Assembly: GCA_016764835.1 (NCBI GenBank)
Contig: JAESRD010000336.1
Span: forward strand, 1 to 12,139
Direction of reading: 5' to 3'
DNA length: 12,139 nucleotides
Origin: Paracoccaceae bacterium
GTDB lineage: Bacteria; Pseudomonadota; Alphaproteobacteria; Rhodobacterales; Rhodobacteraceae
Of the stretch, positions 5,330 to 12,139 are shown piece after piece. Each line of letters opens with the position of its first letter. Position 1 is the first letter of the stretch. The notes beneath the pieces were generated by a model that was given only the letters and a program-made list of their open reading frames with translations, made no database searches and was not told the origin of the DNA. A program made the translations under genes and the position numbers.

Positions 5330-6733
5330 TTAGCGGCGGTGATGGAGTATGTTGAACGCCCGTTGATGCGCGGCAAAGGCCGGTTTCTTCGGGTTCACTA
5401 TCTGGTTGGCCTCAGCCTTGCGCATCAACCTTTGCGCCATGATGAACGAGATTATTGCGGCAAATATGCCCCCGGCCATTTGCCCGATTAGCACGCCCTC
5501 AGCGCCCCAAATCTGCGCACCAAAGTAGACGAATGGCACGATGCCCAGCGTGTTGCGGCCCCAGTTTACCCATGTGGAGTAAAACGGATGGCCGAGGTTG
5601 TTATAAGCGGCATTGCCGATGAAAATGACGCCGTTAAAGATCCAAGCCAACGACAGCGGGCCACAGAACAAGAAGATCAGATCGCGGGCCACCCCTTGGG
5701 CCTTGAACATGTCAGCAATTGGCGCGCGCAAGAAGTGCAGCACGATCACCACCGGGATCACATAGACCACGATCAGCACCATGGAGCTGTTGAAAGCACC
5801 GCGCACACGGTCGTGTTTACCGGCGCCAAAGTTCTGGCCAATGATCGGGCCAATAGAGCCTGACATGGCAAATATCAGCGCGAAGGCAATGGGCGTGACC
5901 CGGCCGATAATGGCCATGCCCGCCACCGCCGCCTCGCCAAACTCAGCCACCGCGCGGGTGACATAAGCACCACCGATCGGGGCCGCGACATTGGCCAACA
6001 TGGCCGGAACGGCGATGGCAGCTATTGGGGCCAGATCACGGCCAATGGCGCCAAATGACAGGCCGGTAAAGCCGCCATAGCGGCGGATAATGTACCATAA
6101 AGCCGTGGCCGCCACGGCGAAACGCGAGATGACAGAGGCCCATGCCGCGCCCTCAAGCCCCATATCGAGCACGAAGATGAAGATCGGGTCGAGTATGGCG
6201 TTTACGACACCGGCAACGATGGTCACCATCATTGCCAGTCGCGCAGCGCCATGGCTGCGCAAAGCGGCCGACGCGACAATGCCAATCAGCAGCACCGGCA
6301 TGGTTGGGATCAGGATTTTGAGATAGGCGATCGCCAGCTCTTGGGTCTGGCCTTTTGCCCCAATAAGCGCCGTTAGTTGCTCAAGGTTTACGTAGATCGT
6401 CGAGGCGAAGACCACGGCAAAAGCCACGCCGACGATCATCACATGGGTCAGCAGCTCGGTCGCCCGCTCTGGCTGGTTTTCGCCCAGTGATTTGGCCACC
6501 ATCGCCCCGCCGGCAATGGCCATGCCAATGCTGATAGAGGTGGTCATGAACAAGATCGTGCCAGCAAAGCCAACGGCGGCGGCCAGCTCATCAATGCCCA
6601 GCATTGAGATGAACAACATATCGGCCAGATCGACAACGAACAGGGCAAGGAAGCCCACAGCCGAGGTCAGCGACATGGTAATAATATGGCCGGTCAAATT
6701 GCCGGTTAAGAACTTTGCCTGCGCGCCGCTCAC
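5330..6733 (-). CDS. MATE family efflux transporter
   Basis: A 467-residue inner-membrane exporter of the multidrug and toxic compound extrusion family, which moves cationic or amphipathic compounds outward using a Na+ or H+ gradient. Length and about 12 hydrophobic segments fit. Family motifs: D35 and D38 in 'VVDLADMLF' of helix 1, 'GAMVAKSLGENQPERA' (77-92), 'VVNAILDPIFIFVLDMGLEG' (about 176-195), and the second-half counterpart 'GPIIGQNFGAGKHDRVR' (295-311). The start is GTG 6731-6733, overlapping the kefC stop as GTGA; an upstream start near 6787 would read through the end of kefC and add 18 residues unlike MATE proteins. Coupling to kefC suggests joint expression. Substrate cannot be read from sequence. 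The C-terminal tail is basic and polar. No clear terminator follows. Confidence 0.92.
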   Translation of the reverse strand: MSGAQAKFLTGNLTGHIITMSLTSAVGFLALFVVDLADMLFISMLGIDELAAAVGFAGTILFMTTSISIGMAIAGGAMVAKSLGENQPERATELLTHVMIVGVAFAVVFASTIYVNLEQLTALIGAKGQTQELAIAYLKILIPTMPVLLIGIVASAALRSHGAARLAMMVTIVAGVVNAILDPIFIFVLDMGLEGAAWASVISRFAVAATALWYIIRRYGGFTGLSFGAIGRDLAPIAAIAVPAMLANVAAPIGGAYVTRAVAEFGEAAVAGMAIIGRVTPIAFALIFAMSGSIGPIIGQNFGAGKHDRVRGAFNSSMVLIVVYVIPVVIVLHFLRAPIADMFKAQGVARDLIFLFCGPLSLAWIFNGVIFIGNAAYNNLGHPFYSTWVNWGRNTLGIVPFVYFGAQIWGAEGVLIGQMAGGIFAAIISFIMAQRLMRKAEANQIVNPKKPAFAAHQRAFNILHHRR

Positions 6734-8595
6734 GGCTTTGGCTCGGCCATAATCGCACCCATCCGCGCGGCCAGCTCGGACTCCCAACCGCCCCTGCTCT
6801 CATTTATCTTGGCGATGAATGCCTCGTTTTCCAGCGCCGGAATAGCCGGGTCATAATGCTCAGCCGCTATCAACATAGAGCTGCGGTCCATTTCGGTGAA
6901 AACCTCAACCATCCGTTCTGCCTGATCGCGTGAATAGCCCAGCGCTTCCACGGACGAGCGGCCAATGCGCAGTGAGCTGTCATAGGTTTCACGGATAATG
7001 TCGCGGCACCCCACCGCCCACAGATCATAAACATGGTTGCGGTCAACGGCACGGGCGACAATATGCACGTCAGGATAATGCTGGTGCACATAGCGCGCCA
7101 GCTCGGTAATTTGCTCTTTCCCATCTATCGCAATGACAAATAATTTGGCCTCGGCAATACCGGCAGCATGCAAAAGATCAGGGCGCGTAGCATCACCGTA
7201 ATAGGCATGAACATCAAATGTTTTAAGCATTTCCAACTGCTTAGAGCTAAAGTCGATCACCGTAGGTGACAGGCCAGAGCCGCGCAACATCCGGCTGACA
7301 ATACCGCCAACCCGGCCGTGACCGGCAATAATGATCTCGTTGTTTTCGTTGATCGCGTCCATTTCGCGGTCATCTCGCCTAGAGAACCGCGGGATGATCA
7401 CGCGGTCAAACAAGATGAACAGAGCCGGGGTCAGCAGCATCGACAGCGCCACGATCAGCAGCAAACGGTCGGCCAGATCGGCGGGGATAACGGCGCTGGC
7501 GACAGTGAAAGACAGCAGCACGAAGCCAAACTCGCCCGCCTGCGCCAGCCCGAGGCTAAACAGCCAGCGGTCTGAACCGCCGATTTTGAAGATTTTGGAC
7601 AGCACATAAAGCACGCCGACTTTGAGCGCCATCAGCCCCAGTGTCAGCGCGAAGATCACCAGCAGATTGTCGAAGAGCAGGCCAAAGTTGATGCCCGCGC
7701 CGACGGTCATAAAGAACAGCCCCAAGAGCAGGCCCTTGAACGGGTCAATGTCGCTTTCCAACTCATGCCGGTATTCGCTATTGGCCAGCACGACGCCCGC
7801 CAAAAAGGTGCCAAGCGCAGGCGACAGGCCAACAAGGGTCATCAGCAAGGCAATGCCGATGACGATCATCAGCGCCGTGGCCACGAACAACTCGCGCAGC
7901 TTGGCGGCGGCGATGAAGCGAAATATTGGCCCGGTGAGGTATGATCCGGCGACGATCACGGTGGCGATTGCGCCCAGTGTCACCAGCGCCGCGGCCCAGC
8001 CCGGCAGCCCGTCAACAAGGCTGAGCGTGCTGCCATGGTCTTCGCCACCCTGCGCGCTGTGGGCCAGCGCCTCGGTCAGCTCGGGCAGCGCCAGCAGCGG
8101 CACTAAGGCCAACATTGGGATCACGGCAATGTCTTGAAACAGCAGCACTGAAAAACTCGACTGGCCGCCATCGCTTTTCATCAACCCCTTTTCTGCTAAT
8201 GTTTGCAACACGATAGCGGTTGATGACAAAGCCATGACCAGCCCGATTGCCAGCGCCACCGACCAGACAATGCCCAACGCCATGGCCACGGCCATGACAG
8301 CACCCGCCGTCAACGCCACCTGTCCGCCGCCTAGCCCCAGCAACTTGGCCCGCATTGACCAAAGCATCTTGGGCTCCAGCTCCAGCCCAACCAAGAACAG
8401 CATCATCACCACGCCAAATTCGGCGAAATGCTGGATAGAGACCACATCGACATGCAGCAGCGCCAGCACCGGGCTAATGACGATCCCGGCGATCAAATAG
8501 CCAAGCACAGAGCCAAGCCCGAGCCGCGACGCGATGGGCACGGCAACCACACCGGCGATCAAAAAGACGAAGGCCAAAAGCAAAAAATCGGTCAT
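6730..8595 (-). CDS. kefC: KefC-type CPA2 cation/proton antiporter with TrkA-N domain
   Basis: A 621-residue membrane protein of the CPA2 family, expected to exchange K+ (or another monovalent cation) for protons. Residues 1-400 are the Na+/H+-exchanger domain: 'LFLVGLELEPKMLW' (66-79), 'LSSTAIVLQTLAEKG' (123-137), 'LLFQDIAVIPML' (151-162), and 'ELESDIDPFKGLLLGLFFMT' (278-297), nearly the KefC signature. Residues about 418-535 are a TrkA-N/RCK nucleotide-binding domain, with GHGRVG at 425-430 and 'YYGDATRPDLL' at 465-475. E. coli KefB and KefC are held shut by glutathione and opened by glutathione adducts with KefF or KefG; no such partner gene is here and I cannot confirm the glutathione site, so gating may differ. 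ATG 8595 has AAGGA (complement of 8606-8610) 10 nt upstream. KefB versus KefC cannot be settled; the ESDI signature favours KefC. Confidence 0.9.
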   Translation of the reverse strand: MTDFLLLAFVFLIAGVVAVPIASRLGLGSVLGYLIAGIVISPVLALLHVDVVSIQHFAEFGVVMMLFLVGLELEPKMLWSMRAKLLGLGGGQVALTAGAVMAVAMALGIVWSVALAIGLVMALSSTAIVLQTLAEKGLMKSDGGQSSFSVLLFQDIAVIPMLALVPLLALPELTEALAHSAQGGEDHGSTLSLVDGLPGWAAALVTLGAIATVIVAGSYLTGPIFRFIAAAKLRELFVATALMIVIGIALLMTLVGLSPALGTFLAGVVLANSEYRHELESDIDPFKGLLLGLFFMTVGAGINFGLLFDNLLVIFALTLGLMALKVGVLYVLSKIFKIGGSDRWLFSLGLAQAGEFGFVLLSFTVASAVIPADLADRLLLIVALSMLLTPALFILFDRVIIPRFSRRDDREMDAINENNEIIIAGHGRVGGIVSRMLRGSGLSPTVIDFSSKQLEMLKTFDVHAYYGDATRPDLLHAAGIAEAKLFVIAIDGKEQITELARYVHQHYPDVHIVARAVDRNHVYDLWAVGCRDIIRETYDSSLRIGRSSVEALGYSRDQAERMVEVFTEMDRSSMLIAAEHYDPAIPALENEAFIAKINESRGGWESELAARMGAIMAEPKP

Positions 8596-8713
8596 GGTCG
8601 GGCAATCCTTTGTCGCATGAACTAGGCGCCCAGTGTCACAGGCGCGCAGCCCAATTGTAAAGGTGCAGCATGGCAGACCACCTTGTGCAGATAGATTGAC
8701 CAGACGTTAAGGT
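8596..8713. other. Gap between yqiK and kefC
   Basis: In these 118 nt I see the kefC Shine-Dalgarno site near 8606-8610 but no convincing terminator after yqiK. A TTTACA hexamer (complement of 8656-8661) could be a -35 box, but the matching -10 position reads TGACAC, a poor fit. Read-through from yqiK into kefC is possible; a separate promoter is not excluded. Confidence 0.35.
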
Positions 8714-10249
8714 CTACTTCTTGGCGTCCTTCTTAGTGACGCTGTCTTGCATAAACGCGCCCAAACTGTTGAGCGTTGGCATGGCAACCGACATGTCCAA
8801 GATCGTGTCCATGATCTTGGCAACCGGGGTCGATGCCTCGCCGTTCTCGCCGCGCGCGCCAGCCACATGATGCACCGTTATGCTGTCGATCTTTTCAGCC
8901 GGTTTGACCATTTGCGCAATGATCTCAGGCATGGCTTTGAGCCGGATCTTCTCCATCTCCATTGCCGCTTGGGCCTCAGAGCGGGTATTCTCAGAGGCAA
9001 TCCGCGCGGTTTCGGCCTCAACCTCGGCCAGCTTCCCCAGCTTGCGCGCTTCGGCCTCCTCACGCATGGTTTCCTTGCGGTCCTTGGCGGTGGCCCTGTC
9101 GCTTTGCGCCGCAATCCGAGCGCGGGTAGCGTTGGCCTCGGCCTCTTGCTGGGCCGCCAAAAGGGCAATCTGTTTGCGCCGCTCGGCCTCCAAGACTTGG
9201 CGCGCGGTGTTCACCGCCTCTTCAGCCTCAACCGCTTGGGCGCGCACAATATCAGCCTCGGCCCGGGCCCGGCTTTCTTCTTGGCTCTTGCCAGAGAGCA
9301 AAATCTTATGCTCAGCTTCGGCGATCTCAACCGCACTTTGCTGGGCAATCTCAGCCTCGCGAATAGCCCGTTCGCGCGAGATATCAGCCGACTGAATTTC
9401 GCGCTCCATATGAATGCGCGCCTGCGCCGCTTCGCGCTCGGCCTCTGCCTTATGCCGGGCGACCTCGATCAGCTGCGCCGCCAGTAAAGTTTCAATCTCT
9501 TGGGTCTGGGCGATCTCGGCGCGGCGCTCCTCAAGGTCGATCTCCAGCTTGCGGCGGTTTGCCTCCATAGCAATCCGGCGCACAGCGACATCGCTTTCGC
9601 CCTCTATCTCGGCGCGCTCTTTCTTAGACTTGGCGATGACTTCAGCCAATCGGCGCATGCCAACCGCGTTAAAGGCGTTGTTCTCGTCCAATGCCGAGAA
9701 CGGGGTTTGGTCGAGATCAGTCAGTGACACCGAATCCAGCTGCAATCCATAATGCTCAAGCGTCCCTTTGAGCGCCTCGCGAACTTCACGGACAAAGGCG
9801 GTGCGGTCTTCATGCAGCTCGTCCATGGTCATGCGGGCCGCCACGGCGCGCAAAGCGTCAACCATCATCCCGTCGATCAATGTCTTGAGCTGATCGGGGT
9901 GAAACGTCCGCCGGCCCAGTGTTTGCGCCGCCCGCGCTATCGCCTCTTCCTCTGGCATGACCGAGGTATAAAACTCAGCGCCGACATCAACCCGCATGCG
10001 GTCCTTTGTGATCAGCGCGCTCTCGCCACGCCGGGTCACATCCATGCGAATAGTCTGCATATTCACCGGCGATATCTCATGGAAATACGGCAAAGCCAGC
10101 GTGCCGCCATCAATGATAACTTGGCGCCCGCCAATGCCGGTTTTGACCAGCGACACCTCGTTTGTCGCCCGCTCATAAAACCACGCCGCCAGCGCGATGA
10201 TTGCGGCGATAATAACGAGCAAAAGGATAACCCAACCCAAAGCGTTCAT
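8714..10249 (-). CDS. yqiK: YqiK-type flotillin / SPFH (band 7) membrane protein
   Basis: A 511-residue protein matching E. coli YqiK over its whole length. A single N-terminal helix lies at about 4-24. It is followed by an SPFH/band-7 domain at about 28-200 ('VKTGIGG', 'GGTLALPYFHEISPVNM', 'ALITKDRMRVDV', 'AAQTLGRRT', 'SVSLTDLDQT', 'NNAFNAVGM'), a long Ala/Glu/Arg coiled coil at about 200-440, and the C-terminal flotillin segment 'MPEIIAQMVKPAEKIDSITV' near 440-459. Flotillins oligomerise on the membrane and organise ordered domains; YqiK-like proteins usually pair with an NfeD protein (YqiJ), which is not seen here. The start is ATG 10247-10249 with AAGGA (complement of 10258-10262) 8 nt upstream; the longer version from 10312 would run into the aldehyde dehydrogenase gene. 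Only 14 nt separate it from that gene, so the two form one transcript. Confidence 0.92.
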   Translation of the reverse strand: MNALGWVILLLVIIAAIIALAAWFYERATNEVSLVKTGIGGRQVIIDGGTLALPYFHEISPVNMQTIRMDVTRRGESALITKDRMRVDVGAEFYTSVMPEEEAIARAAQTLGRRTFHPDQLKTLIDGMMVDALRAVAARMTMDELHEDRTAFVREVREALKGTLEHYGLQLDSVSLTDLDQTPFSALDENNAFNAVGMRRLAEVIAKSKKERAEIEGESDVAVRRIAMEANRRKLEIDLEERRAEIAQTQEIETLLAAQLIEVARHKAEAEREAAQARIHMEREIQSADISRERAIREAEIAQQSAVEIAEAEHKILLSGKSQEESRARAEADIVRAQAVEAEEAVNTARQVLEAERRKQIALLAAQQEAEANATRARIAAQSDRATAKDRKETMREEAEARKLGKLAEVEAETARIASENTRSEAQAAMEMEKIRLKAMPEIIAQMVKPAEKIDSITVHHVAGARGENGEASTPVAKIMDTILDMSVAMPTLNSLGAFMQDSVTKKDAKK

Positions 10250-10257
10250 GATATCTG

Positions 10258-10262
10258 TCCTT
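10258..10262 (-). promoter_or_regulatory. Shine-Dalgarno site that fixes the yqiK start
   Basis: AAGGA on the minus strand (complement of 10258-10262), 8 nt before ATG 10249 and just after the aldehyde dehydrogenase stop (10264-10266). It places initiation at MNALGW, at the head of the membrane helix, and rules out the upstream start at 10312. Confidence 0.75.
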
Positions 10263-10263
10263 C

Positions 10264-11739
10264 TTAAAAAGCAGGTGGGAAATGACGCCCGCCGCGGTCT
10301 AAAGTTATCCAACGTAGCTCGGTAAATGCGTCTATCGACCAGCGCCCGCCATAGCGGCCAACCCCCGATGCTTTGACCCCGCCAAAGGGCACATGCGGCT
10401 CGTCGTTAATGTTTTGGCAATTGATATGAACCATGCCGGTTTCAAGATGCTCGGCCATGCGAAGTGCGCGCGCTTCGTCGGCGGTCATGATCGCCGCCGT
10501 CAGCCCGTATTCGGTGTCATTGTTCAGCGCTATCGCCTCTTGTTCAGTCCGAAACGGCACGACAATCGCCACCGGGCCAAAGGTCTCTTCGTTCCAAATG
10601 TTCATGCTGGCATCAACATTGGTCAGCACGGTCGGCTCAACGAAATTGTCCCAACATTTCCCGCCCAGCTCAATATGCGCGCCTTTGGCCACGGCATCCT
10701 CAATCAGCGCCTGCACCCGTTTGGCCTGGCGGTTATTCACCAGCGGGCCAATCACATTGTCTTTGTCATTGGTGTGACCGGTGCGCAGCTTGGCGGCGCG
10801 GGCGAGGAACTTGGCCATGAACACGTCGTAGATATCTTGCTGGACCAAGATCTTTTCGGTCGACATGCAGACCTGTCCTTGGTGCATGAAAGAGCCAAAG
10901 TTGGCCGCTTTGGCCGCATGTTCCAGATCGGCGTCTTCCAAGATGATCAGGCTGTCTTTGCCGCCCAGCTCAACGCAGGCTTTCTTGAGATGCGCGCCGC
11001 ATTTGGCGGCTATATGGCGGCCCACGGCGGTAGAGCCTGTGAACGACACCGCCTTGACATCGCGGCTCTCCACCAGCTCATCGCCGACCGCGGCGACACT
11101 GTCGCGTGAGCAGGTGATGACATTGAAAACCCCCGGTGGAAACCCGGCCTCTTCCAAGATCTCAGCAAAGAACAGCCCGCCGGCATAGGGCGTGTCCTCG
11201 GACGGTTTGAGCACAATCGTGTTGCCCATGGCGAGGGCAGCAGTGAAGCCGCGCGCGGTGAGAATGCCCGGCATGTTCCAAGGCGAAATCACGCTGACCA
11301 CGCCCAGCGGCCAGCGCGTGGCCGTGGAGAATTTGCCATGTTCTGAGGGCAGAACCTCGCCTATGTTTTGGTAACACAAGGCGGCCGATGAGCGGAACAC
11401 TTCGGCCACATAGCCCGCCTCGAACACGCCTTTGCCGTACCAGCCGCCGCCTTCATGCATGGCCGCGGCAATGAAGTCATCCTTGCGCGCTTCCCAAACA
11501 TCAGCGGCCTTGAGCAACAGCCTTGCGCGCTCATGAAACCGCAGGGCGGCCCATGCGGGAAAGGCTGCTTTGGCGGCGGCAATCGCCTTGCGCGCACAGT
11601 CTACGCTACCGTCAGGAATACGCGCATAAAGCGTGTTATCTGAGGGGTTTAGGTCATCAAATGTGCGGGCGGCAGGCACCCAGTTGCCGCCGATATACAT
11701 GCCTTTAATGGCCGGAGAGCTGTTTGGAGTATCGAGCAT
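10264..11739 (-). CDS. Aldehyde dehydrogenase, NAD(P)+-dependent
   Basis: A 491-residue cytoplasmic enzyme of the aldehyde dehydrogenase superfamily, oxidising an aldehyde to its acid with NAD(P)+. All key residues are visible: N155 in 'SPWNMPG', K178 in 'LKPSE', the nucleotide loop 'FTGSTAVG' (233-240), general base E257 in 'VELGGK', nucleophile C291 in 'GQVCMSTE', and 'NEETFGPV' (383-390). The 'GQVCMSTE' form and the 'HEGGGW' segment recall the vanillin/benzaldehyde/salicylaldehyde dehydrogenase branch, so an aromatic or similar aldehyde is possible, but substrate cannot be fixed. 'ELGGKD' replaces the more common ELGGK-N/S. ATG 11739 has AGGAAAG (complement of 11744-11750) 4 nt upstream. 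It follows the proline-rich gene by 9 nt and precedes yqiK by 14 nt, an unusual setting for such an enzyme. It appears intact. Confidence 0.93.
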   Translation of the reverse strand: MLDTPNSSPAIKGMYIGGNWVPAARTFDDLNPSDNTLYARIPDGSVDCARKAIAAAKAAFPAWAALRFHERARLLLKAADVWEARKDDFIAAAMHEGGGWYGKGVFEAGYVAEVFRSSAALCYQNIGEVLPSEHGKFSTATRWPLGVVSVISPWNMPGILTARGFTAALAMGNTIVLKPSEDTPYAGGLFFAEILEEAGFPPGVFNVITCSRDSVAAVGDELVESRDVKAVSFTGSTAVGRHIAAKCGAHLKKACVELGGKDSLIILEDADLEHAAKAANFGSFMHQGQVCMSTEKILVQQDIYDVFMAKFLARAAKLRTGHTNDKDNVIGPLVNNRQAKRVQALIEDAVAKGAHIELGGKCWDNFVEPTVLTNVDASMNIWNEETFGPVAIVVPFRTEQEAIALNNDTEYGLTAAIMTADEARALRMAEHLETGMVHINCQNINDEPHVPFGGVKASGVGRYGGRWSIDAFTELRWITLDRGGRHFPPAF

Positions 11740-11748
11740 GAAGCTTTC

Positions 11749-12138
11749 CTATGTCTGTTTGCGGCCAGAGCGGCCATTTGAGGGAGCGGTCCGCTGGCGG
11801 GCATTGGCCGCTGCGGTCTCGATTTCTTGCAACATGGTTTGCAGCCTGTCGCCGTGCGCGCCGATATCTGGCATGGCTGGGCGCTTGGGCGCCGCGGGCG
11901 GCGTGGGCATTGGCCGCGCGTTCGTAGGCTGGCGCTGCGACAATGAGCTGGCTTGGGCCACAAGCGCGCCAATTTCAATGCCGTGAACCCGGCTGCTTTG
12001 CGGCGGTGTGATTGGGGCGGGCGGCGGCACGACGATGGGTGCGGCAACAACGGGCGGGCTGGGCACTGGCGCTGGCACGGCAAAGCCGCGCATAGCGCTG
12101 GCGGCAATGTCAGACGGCGACGGCCCGAGCGGCGGGCG
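11749..12138 (-). CDS. Proline-rich protein of unknown function, C-terminal part
   Basis: A minus-strand frame enters from the right edge and ends at TAG (complement of 11749-11751), giving 130 codons without a start that must be real; the in-window ATG at 12093 is optional. The first half is Pro/Val/Ala-rich low complexity (VPAPVPSPPVV, PPPAPITPP) and should be disordered. The last part, 'DRLQTMLQEIETAAANARQR', looks like a short amphipathic helix followed by a basic tail (GRSGRKQ). No domain is recognised. Codons end mostly in G or C as in the neighbours, and the stop is 9 nt before the aldehyde dehydrogenase start, whose Shine-Dalgarno site it overlaps, which supports real coding. A competing frame (11649-12107) overlaps the aldehyde dehydrogenase start and is arginine/cysteine-rich, as shadows often are. 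Confidence 0.55.
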   Translation of the reverse strand, partial: RPPLGPSPSDIAASAMRGFAVPAPVPSPPVVAAPIVVPPPAPITPPQSSRVHGIEIGALVAQASSLSQRQPTNARPMPTPPAAPKRPAMPDIGAHGDRLQTMLQEIETAAANARQRTAPSNGRSGRKQT

Positions 12139-12139
12139 C

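Noticed and set aside
6734..6787. 18-residue N-terminal extension of the MATE protein
   Set aside because: It lies wholly within the end of kefC, reads unlike MATE N-termini, and the GTGA overlap gives a better start at 6733.
7622..8137. Plus-strand frame of 171 codons opposite kefC
   Set aside because: Serine/proline-rich shadow of membrane-helix codons; kefC motifs on the minus strand are continuous here.
8880..9395. Second plus-strand frame (171 codons) opposite yqiK, Ser/Ala/Arg-rich
   Set aside because: Mirror image of the coiled-coil repeat composition; no Shine-Dalgarno site or motif.
8747..9487. Long plus-strand open frame (246 codons) opposite yqiK
   Set aside because: It is antisense to a well-supported coiled-coil gene. 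Open antisense frames are expected opposite Ala/Glu/Arg-rich GC-rich codons, and its translation resembles no family.
10393..11109. Plus-strand frame of 238 codons opposite the aldehyde dehydrogenase
   Set aside because: Shadow of a complete dehydrogenase gene with all catalytic residues in place.
11649..12107. Alternative minus-strand frame (152 codons) upstream of ALDH
   Set aside because: It overlaps the ALDH start, is Arg/Pro/Cys-rich and competes with the proline-rich frame, which ends right before the ALDH Shine-Dalgarno site.
1..12139. CRISPR array, tRNA/rRNA genes, insertion sequences or prophage
   Set aside because: No regularly spaced repeats, no tRNA-like cloverleaf sequence noticed, and no transposase or phage protein in any frame inspected.

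Overview
Organism and why: the window looks like chromosomal DNA of an alphaproteobacterium, most probably from the Rhodobacterales (Roseobacter-type) lineage. The grounds are a GC-rich sequence, clear Shine-Dalgarno sites, the gene order GNAT - chorismate mutase - rpsP - rimM - (extra gene) - trmD - rplS - rpmE, a TrmD with a lineage-style N-terminal extension, and a cysteine-free L31. The placement rests on remembered gene order and protein flavour; no search was run. No phage, IS element, CRISPR, tRNA or rRNA was seen. || Layout, plus strand, 1-3912: the tail of a GNAT acetyltransferase overlaps a small AroQ-type chorismate mutase. Then come the ribosome/tRNA maturation genes rpsP (S16), rimM (16S/30S maturation), a sulfotransferase-like gene, trmD (tRNA m1G37 methyltransferase), rplS (L19) and rpmE (L31). 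Overlapping or near-overlapping junctions (CTGA, ATGA, and an SD across the rplS stop) indicate an operon with translational coupling. It ends at a strong intrinsic terminator at 3878-3912. Three intercistronic gaps carry possible RNA or DNA structure: a hairpin before rpsP, a GC stem plus a 21-bp-period repeat before rimM, and a structured rplS leader that may cover its ribosome binding site. || Layout, minus strand, 12139-3935: all genes run toward the ribosomal operon. In transcription order they are the C-terminal part of a proline-rich protein (cut by the window edge), an aldehyde dehydrogenase, a YqiK-type flotillin/SPFH protein, a KefC-type CPA2 cation/proton antiporter, a MATE exporter, and a three-helix membrane protein of unknown function. 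The first three are tightly packed (gaps of 9 and 14 nt). kefC follows after 118 nt, and kefC and the MATE gene share a GTGA overlap. The unknown membrane gene lies behind a 198-nt gap with a possible promoter and a dyad. || How the genes may work together (inference): the plus-strand half is growth-linked translation machinery. The minus-strand half looks like envelope and stress physiology: aldehyde oxidation, membrane-domain scaffolding, cation/proton exchange and drug or metabolite export. Most of the window is ordinary. The items most worth a second look are the probable non-canonical CTG start of the sulfotransferase-like gene, the rplS leader, the YqiK-ALDH and Kef-MATE couplings, and the unrecognised 398-residue membrane protein. 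I do not see convincing evidence for a wholly new multi-gene system.
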